Assembly (NCBI RefSeq): GCF_000003195.3
Contig: NC_012871.2
Location: 20,218,658-20,282,657, forward strand
Reading direction: 5' to 3'
DNA: 64,000 nucleotides
Origin: Sorghum bicolor
Lineage: Eukaryota; Streptophyta; Magnoliopsida; Poales; Poaceae
Part shown: positions 10,038 to 21,588 of the stretch, piece by piece
Layout: each line of letters opens with the position of its first letter
How positions within the stretch are numbered: position 1 is the first letter of the stretch
Notes under the pieces: model-generated
Databases searched by the model: none
Told to the model about the DNA's origin: nothing
What the model saw: the letters and a program-made list of their open reading frames with translations, nothing else
Made by a program: the position numbers and the translations under genes

Positions 10038-13000
10038 CTATTGAGCTATACCTATCTCTTCATCTGACTCTTCTTCATGATCAATAGCTCTAAACTCAGT
10101 AGGCAACATGAAGATAGCAGAAATCTCAGTTGATGTTTTACCTTTGCCTTTATCAGCTATTTGTTTGACTTGCCAAACTTCAGGTTTCTTTCTTTGCAGT
10201 TCATCATTCCTCAAACACTGAACCCATCTCTTTTGGCTTGTAGTAAGTCCTCTAGAACACCATTGATCTTCCTGCCAAACATATTCCCTATCAATCATTT
10301 CTCAGTCAACTATTATTTCTTCTAGCTGATCTTGGGCATTTTCAATTTTTGTACGCCGATTTGTCCTTCCAAAATTCAATCATTCATATATAGATCAGTG
10401 GTTGGCTCTTGTTTGTCAGTATTCCCAATACTGATCACTGCACTTAGGACAGTTATTGAGGGTAGGCAGCTTCAAACCTTCATTCTAGCAATGCCTAAAG
10501 AAAGGACAATTCTAGTGATATTCATTTGCCTCCCTGATTCTCCTTTCTTCATAATGATGCCTCTCATATTCTTCCTCTTGAAGCCACTCTTGATACTCCC
10601 AATAATCCCTTTATCGGTGCATCTAATCTTTCTCCTTCTGTTGTTGCCATTTATTTAGAAGAATCTTGATAGTAGGACACCTACGCATATCACCAGTCTT
10701 AGGACGATCTTATTGACTATTTTACTAATCTTGCTTCTTCTTGATCTCTCGATATTCTTTAGCCGATATTTGTCTTTCTGAATCAACTGTTCTTGCCTCC
10801 TTGGCTATATCAGAAGTAAGCACTTTGAATTTACCTTTCTAGAAGGAAGATGTAACCACCTTTGATCTTTTCTAGCTCAATTCTCCCTTTGTTAATGGCT
10901 TGCTGGATGATATCTCTAAAAACTTTGCAATCATTAGTATTATGAGTGATAGAATTATGGTATTTGCAATACCTATTTTTCTTGAGCTCTTCAGCCGATG
11001 GATCTTATAATTCCCTATTAATTTAATCTGATCCTTTTCTAGTAAGTAATCAAAGATTTTATCAGCTTTCGTGATATCGAAGTTAAACCTTCTCCCTTCT
11101 TCCTCTGTGGATTTATTTTTTTTCCCAAGAAATATATTCAGAATACTTCCATACCCAACGCATAGTGGCTATTTCATTTCTCTCTTCTTCTTCATCACTC
11201 TCATCAACTAATTGTTCTAGAACACATGAACCCACATCATAACCAACATTGCTGACTTTCTCAGGTTTATTGAAACGTGCAAATCTGAATTGTGCCTCAA
11301 TGCTAGCTATTTTTCTGGCCAAGGTAGCAATATTTGGGCAGTCAAATTCAATCTTTTCTTTGATAGCTGGTATTAGCCCTTGAATTGCACTGCTAACCAC
11401 CTTTGCTTCTAAAAGTGTCAGTGTATACATTGATTCCTAATTTCTTTGAACCTCTGGATATAATGGAGTCTAGATTCATTATTTCCTTGCCTTACATCGA
11501 TTAAATCTACAATCCCTTTCTTCATGACTCTTGAGCAAAGAAAAAATATTGGGCTATAGCGGGGCTATAGCGACGCTGTAGCTACTGGATAGGCTTGCCG
11601 CTAAGCTATTTATATTTTTTTGCTATCACAACTATCACCGCTATTACACGCTATAGCACTGCTAAGTTGCATTTGTTACAACAAATTTCACCACTATTAC
11701 GCGTTATAGTGCCGCTATGATAAATTTTCTCAGTCTAACTCTCAAAACTTCATCTTAGACTAGATTATCATTTGTAACTAATTTAGTATTTTGGACAATG
11801 AAGCTTTCATGAACCATGTTGTAATGTTATATTGGTATTTTGTAATGTTACCTAGACTTATAAAAACATATTTTATTCATCAAAATTCATATTTACCATG
11901 CCTTTTTCATCAATTACTCATATTTTTCATGTATTTTTTATAAAAATGCTATGTGTCATAGCGCCACTATAGCACCGCTATAGTTGCATAGCTGCTGAAA
12001 AAAGTTGCTGTTATTTTCAATAGCCCATTATTTTAAACTTTGCTCCTGAATAAAAGTACTAATGAAATTTGGATTCTAGATCCTCCTATCCAACCATAGA
12101 ACATGTGGGAGGGATGCAAACCATGAGAATGCAAGTCTAGACAAAGAAAGAGGAAAGAACCACACTTTGAATGTCGGCTCATCAACCACCTCTCCAAGCT
12201 GAGCCTAATACTGACTGATATGTTCCATGGTTGACGTTGAATCTGTTCCAATAAACTTGACAAAATCAGGCAGTCTATACCTTGGTGGCAACACCACTTG
12301 ATCATACCACACTGGATATGACTTTCTATAAATGATTGATGTATTCTTGGGCTTCAGACCGAATTGGCGCTGTACCATATCAGTCACTTGACTCATTAGT
12401 AGATCCACCTAGAGTGGCGTCCCTTGTTGATTCATATTACTTTGTCCTTGATGGCCAATATATCGACTCCTCTGAGGATTGGGCTGATACCTAGGATTCT
12501 TAGAAGCATTCAGAGTGTAATACTCAAAGACACAATGATACACAAGAGATACTTCACTAGGTGCCACTCTTCCTTGATACGGTGGAGCATTGAATTCTCT
12601 AACAAATCTTCTATTTTGAGGAGAATTTTTCACAGCCGAATGACCAATATTATGATCCATTATCGGCTGTTGCACTGACTGTTGTACAGTGTTACCTTCA
12701 TTGGTACAATAATTTTCTGTCAGTTGTTCTCTAGATATCTACTCTCCTAATGTGTGTCCTACAAATGCTGGCTTGTTTCTAGCTTACTATGTTGGACCTC
12801 TGTTCACTATGTTCAAGCTAAAAGCTTTCTTGATGGCATTGGTTATGCCGTTTAAGAAAATCTCATTATGATTGACCAATGTTGTAGCCATAGCTTTGCT
12901 GATAGTTTCATACATAGCACCATGTTGAATCTAGAGATTTGGATCACGTTCTCCTTCCATGACTACTCTTGGAAGAAGAGTCCTCTGAATTATCTTCTTT

Positions 13001-13126
13001 ATCTCTATTTTTGCTAAAGGATAGCAAACACTTCTCTTGATACTCATTAACAATAGTGGTGACCAAATCCTTCATGTTATTAGGGAGCTCATTCAAAGTG
13101 ACATTTAGAACATTCTTGTTGTCCAT
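10038..13126 (-). pseudogene. Gag remnants of element B
   Basis: Short minus-strand ORFs (10038-10298, 11113-11430, 12033-12305, 12205-12408, 12409-12675, 12944-13126) lie in the gag position between the PBS and the protease. 13126-12944 begins MDNKNVLNVTLNELPNNMKD just downstream of the PBS and is probably the original Gag start. 12675-12409 is Gln/Pro/Asn rich. 11430-11113 has an SEEEE-like acidic tail. The region is broken by frameshifts and by the TIR element at 11533-12045. Assignment rests mostly on position. Confidence 0.5.
11533..12045. mobile_element. Small TIR element rich in CTATAGCG motifs, nested in element B
   Basis: About 513 bp with ends GAGCAAAG...TGGGCTAT and ATAGCCCA...CTTTGCTC in inverted orientation. 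The interior carries many GCTATAGCGG/CCGCTATAGC variants. A related element lies at 18689-18992. No coding capacity. Interrupts gag of element B. Family not identified; no clear target duplication found. Confidence 0.5.
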
Positions 13127-13303
13127 GTTGACAATTGTGGTCCCACCGGGCGTGCCAAAACTGTGTTAGCACGAAAAATTGGTCTTTTGTGTAGCTCCAG
13201 AGTGACGTTCAGAACATTCTTGTTGTCCATGTTGACGATTGTGGTTCCACCGGGCATGCTAAAACTGTGTTAGCATGAAAAATTGGTCTTCTACGTAACA
13301 CAC
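13097..13303 (-). repeat. Tandem duplication spanning the PBS/LTR junction of element B
   Basis: Two copies of about 104 bp (13097-13200 and 13201-13303) each contain the Gag start, GGTCCCACCGGGCGTGCC or its variant, and the LTR end TGTGTTAGCACGAAAAA. The second copy carries several transitions. On the minus strand TTTGGCACGCCCGGTGGGAC resembles a PBS. Confidence 0.75.
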
Positions 13304-15000
13304 TCTGAGGTCCTTAGAAACCATGTAGAAGCTAGAGTTCTTGATCCCCTGAGCTTCAACAGATAAGCTAAACTTAGTGATTTAGATCTTTGGCGTGCCA
13401 GTCAATTTAACCTATAATTGACAAGGAGAGCAAATGTCAAATTATAGAAGCTCCCGGTTGTTACCAGACAGTTCTAGAATATGTGGCCTAAAGTAGCCGT
13501 TAATCAAGAAAAATGACTAAAAAATCAACTCCTAACAGTGTCAAATGTATGATGATGGAACAACTATTTATAGTATATAATAAGTGAATATATGATTAGT
13601 CGATCTCATTAGATGATACAATCATGCAGCGTGACCCAAGATCATTTAATAAATTTAATTACATTCAAAGCAAAGCATGCACACGTGCCATGAGTGAAAT
13701 ATAACTAGATCGGCTATCTAACCGATACAGTGTTCATGTAAAAAGGATAGATTACATATACCGAGTCGTCTAGTTCTTTCATCAAACAGACAGTAATTTA
13801 CGAAGACTGGTCCAAGGACCAACAGTCTTACCAAATTATTTTCACAAGCGTATTAAATCTGCATTCCCCTGGTTAAAGGCCAGCGGACTTCAACAGATCC
13901 AACAAACAGTGCTAGCTTGCTTGATGTCTAAATAGATCTATACATGCACGCTACTCGTGAAAGCATAACTGGATTGGCTATTTCGCCGATACAAGATCCA
14001 TGAAACATGAACAAGATCTATCTATTCGATCATAATCAAATTTGGAATTAGGTAAACTTAACCTAATGTGCTTGATAGTAGGTTTGAAAATACAGCCAAT
14101 AACAAACAACATTAAGCTAGATCTATTTCAATCCCAAATCAATCATGATCGTATAAATATCTCGAATACACAACATGTAATAAATGAGATCGACAGATTA
14201 GTTGATACAAGCTTGATCAACTATTTTACGTCAAAACAGTTCGATCTTAATAAGGTTAAAGCTTAACCTATCCTGTCAATCTTGATTTGGCAGTAATATT
14301 GTTGCAATAAATAAATCATTAAAAACAAACAATATCGATAACCTAATGAATCTACTAGATTGCCGATCTGATAGAGCCGATAACTAGCTTAAATCGATTA
14401 CTTGAAAGAGATTGAAACAATGCAGCCTTACAAATAAGGCCTACCGATAAATAGTTTAAATGAAGCCAACACGAGATCATATGATACAGCTGTGAAAAAC
14501 AAGACATGAACCGTAGCAGTACTCACAAGCAAATTGAAGGACAAAATCAACCGATGCAGCTCGATTTATTGAAGGTCTTGCCGAGATCTACTCTACTCCT
14601 ACTCCTAAAATTTGTGGCCAAAGCCGAGAAGTGTCGTTGTGTTGATGTTGTGTTTTTTTTATAATAGCCGGGTCTTCGATATTTGTAGGCCAGAAACATA
14701 GACATGAATCCTAACAAAATACGATCATAAAATAAAAGGTAACTTAGACTTCAATTCTTCCATCCTTGATGAAGTCCAACACATCCTTTTCCCTTGCTCG
14801 CCGAGTCCCAACACATTTTGATTGGCTAACATCACCCAGTCCTTCGTTTAGCCGATCCAAACAAACTAGCTATCTTCCCTTCGGTGGGCTGGTCCCACAA
14901 GCAGTCTTTGCTTGCCAAAATCTGATGGCAACAATAGTAAAAGTGAAATACAGAGAAGAAAGAAAGCTCTCTTCCTCTCGTCTCTTTCTGTGTTTCATTT
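13162..15000 (-). repeat. LTR-like region of element B (right limit uncertain)
   Basis: Non-coding AT-rich stretch beginning at the TGTGTTAGC end next to the PBS. It contains repeated CCGATAC/ATCGGCTA motifs typical of grass gypsy LTRs and a minus-strand TATA-like CTATTATAAAAAA near 14660. The outer TG end was not located with confidence. Confidence 0.45.
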
Positions 15001-15013
15001 GTGCTCATGTGTA

Positions 15014-15960
15014 AAGATGAGCAACGGGTAGCTCAGCAAGGCATGACCTAGGCCCATGCTAGGCACGCCCTATAGGGCATGAGCCTGTTTGGCCCGCATG
15101 TTGTTGGCCTGTGTCTTCACAGGCCACCGGGCCTGGCCGACTGCCCAGGCACGGCCTGTTGGGCCACTTTCTGTGCTGGGCTGGCCCGATGAACACGACC
15201 CTTTTAGCATATCGGACCGACACAAGGCCCACCAAAGGCCAGCTCACAGGCCACAACCAAATTTCCAAAAAAGAAGGGAACACCGAGTCCGACCATGCTC
15301 GCCGGCAGCGAATCCAGCCGCGGGAGGTGGCAGCGGCTGCCCCGCAGGTGTGCTCGCAGCCAGATCTAGCGTCAGAGAAGGCGTGGAGGAGGAGGTCAAG
15401 GCTGGCGTGGAGGAGACTAAGCGTCGGTGCGGGGGACATGGTGGCAGCCATGCTCACTCATCAGCGCTACAATGTGAGGGAGAAGGTGCTCGCGGTCGTT
15501 GGCGTGGAGGAGGTTGGCCGTTGGTGCTGGATGTGAGGACTGAGGAGGAGGAGGTTGTCGATGTCTTGGCGCTGGGGAAGGGTGGCTGCAGACGCGGAGT
15601 CTCATGCATTCGCGCGGTTGTGGGAGTCGCATCACGAACTCACGATGGGCGCGACGGGGGGTGGGGGTGTGAGTGGGAGTGGGGGTTAGGGTGTAAGTGT
15701 GATAGGTTGATAGGCCTTTATTCTTTAGCACTGTCACCGGACCTTTTCCTTTTTTGTGGACCATTCCATGCCACCCCGCGGGCCGAGGGGTCAGCCCAAG
15801 CATGACCTGCTACATACTTTGGGCCGGCCCAGGCATGGAAGGGGAGTGGGTCGTGCCTTGCTTGGGCCGGGCCGAATTGCTGTTCTCCGTGCCAGGCCGC
15901 CGTCACGCGGGCTGCATACTCATTTTTACTCGTGTGCCACCAAACCAAACTCGATTTCTA
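15014..15960. repeat. GC-rich GGGCC-containing repeat block, probably a non-autonomous DNA transposon
   Basis: Abrupt GC-rich block between an AT-rich LTR and the GLP1 3' flank. Both ends are packed with GGCCCGGGCC-like words in inverted orientation (15050-15260 and 15770-15910), as in non-autonomous grass elements. Long ORFs such as 15089-15805 (238 codons) look like a by-product of GC richness: several overlapping ORFs on both strands and no domain. Exact ends and target duplication not resolved. Confidence 0.4.
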
Positions 15961-16246
15961 ACAGTTTGATACAATAGTCATACGCCATCCATGGGGCAGG
16001 GGCCAACACATATAGGATAGCAATTCACACATGCACTCCCTAACTGGGCTCACTCGGTGACCCACTCCGGCCGAAACACTTTGGTACTCTTTGTCTTGGC
16101 CCGCTTCACTCTTCCTCCCGCCTCAGCTGGAGTCGACGCGTCCTGTTGCTCATCCGGCGCCACAGGCCCTGGACTGGAGTGTGGATCCTGACAAACGTCT
16201 GACGTCAAATGGCACCAGCTTATTCGTGACCAGCTGAACACGCTTC

Positions 16247-17080
16247 TCACAAGACGAGGGAGAACGCGGTGCCGACGCAGAGCATCGCCGCCGCCAGACG
16301 TGCTCCTCCAAGTAGCGCGACGCCGGCGGAGTCCTGCGGCGGCGCGGGCCCCGGCACCGGCGGCTGCTGCAGGTCGTTCTTGAGCGCATCGACTGTGGCC
16401 TGGTCGGTGTGGAACGACTTCTCCAGCACGGTGTCGTCGATGCCGGTCTCGAAGAGCTCCGTGGGGAGCGAGATGGTGCCGGGGCTGGCGCTGCCGAAGG
16501 CCGAGAAGGCGCGCGCCACGCCGGTGCCGTCGTTGGACTGGAAGTGCACCATGCCCCTGGGGAACACGAACATGTCGCCGGCCTGCAGCGTCGCCGTGTG
16601 CAGCGTGCCGTTGCGGGCGGCGTCCACCAGGCCCACGAACAGGGCGCCCTCCACCACGACCAGCAGCTCCGACGCCCTGCATGCGATGGATGATCATGCC
16701 AGAGACACGTACGTCGTCGTGCAAACCAACGTGTACGTGTACGCGTACCTGGGGTGGATGTGCGGCGGGTTGACGGTGCCGGCGCCGAAGACGAGCGCGG
16801 CGGACGAGACGGACTGCCCCAGCAGCGCCGGGAACTCGGCCGCGGTGGCCTTGGTCACGGTGAACTTGGCTGGGTCGCCGGCGTTGCTGCTGACGAGGCG
16901 GGTGTAGGTGAAGAAGGTGCCGTTGATCTGGGACGGGTCGGCCAAGAGGTCCCGCGGCACCACGTAGTCGGTCAGGATGTCGGGGTCGCTGGCGCGGGCA
17001 CACCCAGGCAGCTGGTGCACCACCAGCAGGACGGCGGCGGCACACAGGAACAGATGCCGGAGGCCGGGAGCGAGCGCCAT
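16247..17080 (-). CDS. Germin-like protein GLP1 with one intron and hydrophobic C-terminal tail
   Basis: Two exons, 17080-16749 and 16676-16247. The 72-bp intron (16748-16677) has GT/AG ends and splits the Arg codon after the HIHP motif. Product 253 aa. The start MALAPGLRHLF was chosen because it begins a good signal peptide; an in-frame ATG at 17122 would add 14 residues. Mature protein begins near SDPDILTDYVVP. Cupin box 1 (GTVNPPHIHPR then ASELL) and box 2 (GDMFVFPRGMVHFQSN) keep the His, His, Glu and His metal ligands. Two NGT glycosylation sequons. Expected in the cell wall or apoplast as a Mn-binding cupin; GLPs may act as superoxide dismutase or oxalate oxidase, but activity cannot be read here. 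Unusual C-terminus: a Pro-rich linker (PPVPGPAPPQDSAG) and a tail LAAAMLCVGTAFSLVL, suggesting GPI anchoring. Confidence 0.88.
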
Positions 17081-17184
17081 TGATCCGCTATAGCTGCAGG
17101 AATGATCAGACGCGCGTGGCATGGCAGAGCTTGCCGAAGCGTGGCGCGATCCACAGGAGTTGGGGGCTGCGATGGTTTGCTAGC

Positions 17185-17200
17185 TATATATAAATATATA
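17185..17200 (-). promoter_or_regulatory. TATA box region of GLP1
   Basis: AT-rich TATATATAAATATATA lies about 105-120 bp upstream of the chosen GLP1 ATG, a normal distance for a plant core promoter. It is the only strong TATA signal between the gene and 17.3 kb. Confidence 0.6.
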
Positions 17201-17689
17201 ATATACAAGTATATAATTAATTAGTATATAGGAACAGCTAGCGCGGCCTTGGAACTTGGAAGAGCTGTGCCTGCTGGACCGCCGCTAGAGTTATCTATCT
17301 TTGTACTAACAGACAATGGGCCTCCTTGGTTTCTTAAGCTTTGCAGGTTTGGGTGTTACAATGTACAGCACAGGTGACAGTATAGCTTAGCTAGCTCTTG
17401 CTAGACGAATATGGTGAAACTGCCAAAGGTATGCCAGCATAAGACAGAGATCGAGCTAAACAATGCATTCCATCAATTCATGTATAATCATATCAGTTGC
17501 AACTTAGTAGCGCCGCAGCAGTCCGTATATTCCTGCGTCGTCACCACATAGACATGCTTGGAGAGACAACAAGAATCGCTTTGTTTTTCATGTATGTGCT
17601 GGTTATTTGTTGTCCGGCAATTGCCGGCAGCTTCCCACCTAAGCTTTCCAGCTGCGCAGCCTAATCAGCCAACAATATTTTTAGTCATG

Positions 17690-18215
17690 ATTTTTTTTTT
17701 GTGTAATACGCACGAGGGTGCATATCATTGCCATAGAAGGAAACAGAGTTGAAGTACAAGAGGGGAGCCGAGCCTGGCTACCAACAACACAGCGAAACGA
17801 AACCAAAAAACAACACCAGGAGCTGCAACTGGAAAACGAAAAAACACCACCGGGTTGCTTATGAGAGATTAGCCATGAGCAACTTTAGACAAATGATAAG
17901 GGCTGCCGCGCCATTACTCTGCCATTCAATCAGTAGGGAAATGATAAACCTCATTCAATCAGTAGGGAAATGATAAACCTCACTCGAGTGTTTTGAAGCA
18001 TCTCAGCGCAAGAATTTGATGTCTTAGGTTTGTGATATCGTAAGTTTTGGTTTTGGTCGCCCCGGTGGACTGTGTTTTTAGTGCTTCTTTCCTTTTTGCT
18101 GTTTGTTTTGCTGCACCGGAGGACAGCGTATCGCTTTGTAAGTATCCTTGTTTTCTTTTTTTATTTTACTTATAGAATTTCGACAAAACTTTTGCCGATC
18201 CTTCCAAAAAAATTA
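17690..18215. mobile_element. LINE 3'-end fragments
   Basis: 17690-17900 starts with a T-run followed by CGCACGAGGGTGCATATCAT, like the reverse complement of grass LINE tails. 17990-18215 reads on the plus strand through AAACTTTTGCCGATCCTTCC to an A-run, like a LINE 3' UTR and tail. Between them a 29-bp tandem repeat occurs twice (17924-17952, 17953-17981). No RT coding sequence. Assignment rests on remembered resemblance. Confidence 0.4.
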
Positions 18216-18688
18216 TAATGGGTTCCCCCGGCTCATGACTTTTGCTAGTTTCTTGGGTACGGTACAGCTAGGTGTATTGAAATTATAGTTATTTTAATTT
18301 TGCACATGAGCTACAATCATTTTTTGTGTAATTTTAAATAAAGATGGTAAAATTAAAAAAAATAGGGTGGTATAGCCTTCAATAATACCTGCTGTTTTTT
18401 TGTTAGCACAAAGTTCGATGAAATTTGAGCTAATATAGAACTTATAGTAGGATGGCGAAAAAAATAATTTATTACATGTACTGTTGGGAGCCTCAGTGAC
18501 ATTCAGGTGTCGGATTTAGATTTTTTTTCTGTATCTTCGGTTTTTAAGAGAAAAAAGGTTTCTTGTGTACTATTAATCAATATTTTTTTAGTAAGGTGGG
18601 GGCAATGCATCGGCATATATTTGGAAATGTTAATTTTTGTTCAGCATACTAGCGGGCTAAGTTGTTGAGCGGTTTATGTCTAAAACAT

Positions 18689-18992
18689 CTAATAGCGGAG
18701 CTAAATTGGGCTATAGCGGGTTATAGCGGCATCCTGCCTCAAAAGGCTATAGCGGGAGATTCAAAACTATGGCATACCCACACGAATGTTTTGTATTCGA
18801 GGCACAAACACACCTCAAACTACTGAGAAAAATAATACAGTCATCTTAGAAACCATAACAGGCTACAACAAAGCAATGCTATAACTTCTAAAGACAGCCA
18901 TGCGGTATTGTTATTTTTACCGCTATGTCATTATTATATTACGATTTAGCGCTGCTAAATTGCTCAGCTATAGCAGCTATAACAATTATTAG
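18689..18992. mobile_element. Second CTATAGCG-type small TIR element
   Basis: About 304 bp with imperfect inverted ends CTAATAGCGG and ATTATTAG, rich in GGCTATAGCGGG repeats. Related to 11533-12045. Non-coding. Confidence 0.45.
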
Positions 18993-19785
18993 GTAGTTGG
19001 TCTTTTAGACTCTATATGAATCTTAGGACCATTTGGCAGGATATTTTCTCTTTTGTCTTATAAAAATAATTCTCAGATTGTCATGGATTTGTTTGTTTAG
19101 GAGAAAAAAAAGACAATCCATACCACTCTAGATTTGGACAAAGACAAAATTTATTCCAAACATGACTTCCTTGGGGTGAACATAACAATTTGGGTAAGTT
19201 TGTGTTTTGTTGTTACCCCTGCTGGCTATGTGTTGAATTAATAAACTACTAGAAATAATCAAGTAGAAAAGTCGATTTTAGAACTATCAACTACAGGTTG
19301 AGAGTCCGGTCTTCAAATTTGTCTACGAGATCAACTTGTCAAATCCTCATCAAGTCATCAGCTATCTATAGACTGTTAACTTTAGGTGGCGTTTGGTAAG
19401 TAGGAAATGAGCGGTGTGTATGGGATGTAATGGGATGACTATACCTTGAGACAAATTTAAATGGGTATTCCGTGACATGGCGACTGGCGTTAACATCATG
19501 TGACGAGCAAGAAGAGCTAGTACGATGGAATGTATATATAGATATTATATGATTGAGATTACAATAATTAAAATACTCATCATCAACACACAATACGAAT
19601 CACACCGGATGCGGTCGGGGGCAGATTAAATTATTTTATCCATATGACATGACGCTCACTGGATCGATCACTACTCACCATTGCCCGTGGCAGGTTATTC
19701 AAGAACGACGACGTGGACGATTAAAAAGAGAAAGGAAAGATGCACACGAGGGCCTGGAGCAACTGAAAGCAAAGCCCATAGACGA

Positions 19786-20445
19786 TCATGGCTTCGGGGC
19801 GAGGCCTGCCTTGAGCTTCTGGATGGTGGCCACATCGGTCTTGAAGGACTTAGCCAGCACGACGTCGTCGATGTCGCTGGCGCCGAACAGGGTGGCCGGG
19901 AGGGACACGAGCCCCGCGGCGGCGCTGCCGAACGCCGAGAGCGCCTTGGCAGGCTGGGTGCCACTGTTGTACTGCCAGTGCACGGTGCCCTTGGGGAACA
20001 CGAAGAGGTCCCCGGCGGCGAGGTCCTGCGTGAAGAGCTTCCCTAGGGTGTCGACGAAGCCGACGGAGAGCGCGCCATCGAGGACGAGCAGCAGCTCGGA
20101 GGCGCGCGGGTGCGTGTGCGTCGGGTTGATGGAGCCCGGCCCGTACGAGAGCACCGCGTAGGAGACGCTCTGCCCGTTGAGCGCCGGGAACTCCGCCATG
20201 GAGGCCTTGGCCACCGTGAAGTTCTCCGGCGCCTGCGCGGCCAGCGCGCCGCGGAGGCCCGAGTAGGCGAAGAACGCGCCCGTGATGTTCGCGGGGTTGG
20301 CGGTGGCTGGGACGATGTAGTCGGTCAGGATGTCTGGGTCCCCGGCCACGACCGCCAGCGGGGCGGCCGAGAGCGCCAGCAGGACGACGAGCACCAAGGA
20401 GGAGCTCGTCGTCATGCAGTTGTTTAGCTTGTTGAGCGCCGCCAT
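19786..20445 (-). CDS. Germin-like protein GLP2
   Basis: Single-exon gene, 219 aa, normal length for a germin-like protein. Signal peptide about residues 1-35 (hydrophobic LVLVVLLALSAAPLAVVA); mature protein starts GDPDILTDYIVP. Box 1 GSINPTHTHPRASELLLVLD and box 2 GDLFVFPKGTVHWQYNSG contain the three His and one Glu that bind Mn. NIT and NFT sequons. No cysteine in the mature chain, so the classical N-terminal disulfide is absent. Predicted secreted cupin, probably oligomeric like germins. Mature chain nearly identical to GLP4 (differences at L/A, L/V, YNS/CNT and the last residues). ATG context is AGATCGAATGG. Enzyme activity unknown. Confidence 0.93.
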   Translation of the reverse strand: MAALNKLNNCMTTSSSLVLVVLLALSAAPLAVVAGDPDILTDYIVPATANPANITGAFFAYSGLRGALAAQAPENFTVAKASMAEFPALNGQSVSYAVLSYGPGSINPTHTHPRASELLLVLDGALSVGFVDTLGKLFTQDLAAGDLFVFPKGTVHWQYNSGTQPAKALSAFGSAAAGLVSLPATLFGASDIDDVVLAKSFKTDVATIQKLKAGLAPKP

Positions 20446-20617
20446 TCGATCTCCTGTTGTCTTGGGAGAAGTGGTTAAGTAGTGGTAGCGACTGACAGTG
20501 ACCCGAACTGTGAAAGAAAGAAAGGTGATGGTGGATGGATGAATTCTTCAGTTTGCTTTGCTTGCGTTGTGGAGGCAAGGCAGTGATGAATGATGAGTAG
20601 CGATCAGGCCTCCTCTA

Positions 20618-20628
20618 CTTATATATAC
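20618..20628 (-). promoter_or_regulatory. TATA box of GLP2
   Basis: Minus-strand GTATATATAAG lies about 175 bp upstream of the GLP2 ATG. The same GGGATGTATATATAAGTAG context occurs before GLP4 at 51677-51695, so it is conserved between the duplicates. Confidence 0.75.
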
Positions 20629-21588
20629 ATCCCATTCCCCTGGTTATGGACATGGATTTGGACTCATTGAAGACGACATGTATTGCTGCTTAGGGAAATC
20701 AATCCCCAGATTAACTAATTCCTCTTCCTCCAGCTGCTTCTGGCTTATCATCGGAAAAACTTATGATGTTCGTCCAAGCTAGCTGATTACTAAAGTCGTG
20801 CCTTGATCAGCTGAACGAATCATTCAGAGTTCATACTGATGGTTTCTCCAGGCAGCCAAGTCCCGGATACGCCTGCACTGCTACACAACGTTAGTGAGAC
20901 ATGTCTGAGGACGCAGGCTCTTTTGGCCGTAAGTTATAACGTACATTTTTCATATATATGCACAGGTTGCACTTTCCGAATTGTTTGCATGTTCGTTGCG
21001 GGAAGAGGACGACGCTACGACCGTACAAACAAGAAGCCTGTCGATGTAACTGTTCGTACGGAGTATACGAGTCGCATCACAGCTGGCAGCTAGAATATCT
21101 CAGCTTCCGATTTGGTGGCCACAGGTCATCCTCGGTTTCTCCTGTGACAACTCAGTTGAGATCGATGGAATTCACAATAGTGCAGGTCCGCCCTGTTGTC
21201 TGCTGCTTGCACAAGGGCAAGGGCTGTTCTACTCATCGCACTCCTAGAATTGATCCATTATTCAGAATTTCAGAGGTGCATTATTCAGGGTAGGCACATG
21301 TATATATTGTCCATATGCATACGGCGCTGGAAACGTACATAAGGACATTCGTTTCCAAGGCTGTACGTTTCCATGATCCTTTGTTTTGCTAGAAATTACT
21401 CCATAGATCGAATAGCAACTATAGGGGTTATTACGTTACGAAACGTGCTCTTTTTTCTTTAATAGTGGCTATGCACTCTTGTGATACGCATCTGAAAAAA
21501 ATTCATAAACACCAACAACACAGATAGTAATGTCATTTTTCAACTCTTCATCATCATTGTCCTCCCCATGCATATCATGTTCATCTTC

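Larger units (their letters stand above)
8580..15000 (-). mobile_element. Decayed Ty3/gypsy element B (approximate limits)
   Basis: Minus-strand order from the right is: LTR-like region (about 15000-13162), PBS region, gag remnants (13126-10038), protease (9798-9541), RT pieces (9267-8609). Integrase and the 3' LTR are not found. RT wording (EHRLPIKPGYQPFKQAPRRI) differs from the Athila elements and is closer to the Tat/Retand type. Many stops and frameshifts and a mutated RT active site mark it as old. Confidence 0.7.
19502..21468 (-). repeat. Copy 1 of the inverted GLP segmental duplication
   Basis: Contains GLP2, its 3' flank and about 1 kb of upstream DNA. It matches 50255-52724 in opposite orientation. 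Shared landmarks are GAGCTAGTA near 19510, the TATA region at 20618, GTACGGAGTATACGAGTCGC near 21057, GGTGCATTATTCAGGGTAGG near 21276, and CTATAGGGGTTA near 21420. Homology fades at about CTCTTTTTTCTTTAATA (21450-21467). Confidence 0.8.

Noticed and set aside
15089..15805. 238-codon ORF in the GC-rich block
   Set aside because: Overlapping ORFs exist on both strands, no domain or start context; explained by GC richness of a repeat.
16050..17045. 331-codon minus-strand ORF overlapping GLP1
   Set aside because: Shadow frame of GC-rich GLP1 exons; Arg/Pro/Ala rich, no domain, runs through the intron.
19850..20578. 242-codon minus-strand ORF over GLP2
   Set aside because: Alternative frame of GLP2, His/Arg-rich low-complexity translation; the cupin frame is clearly coding.
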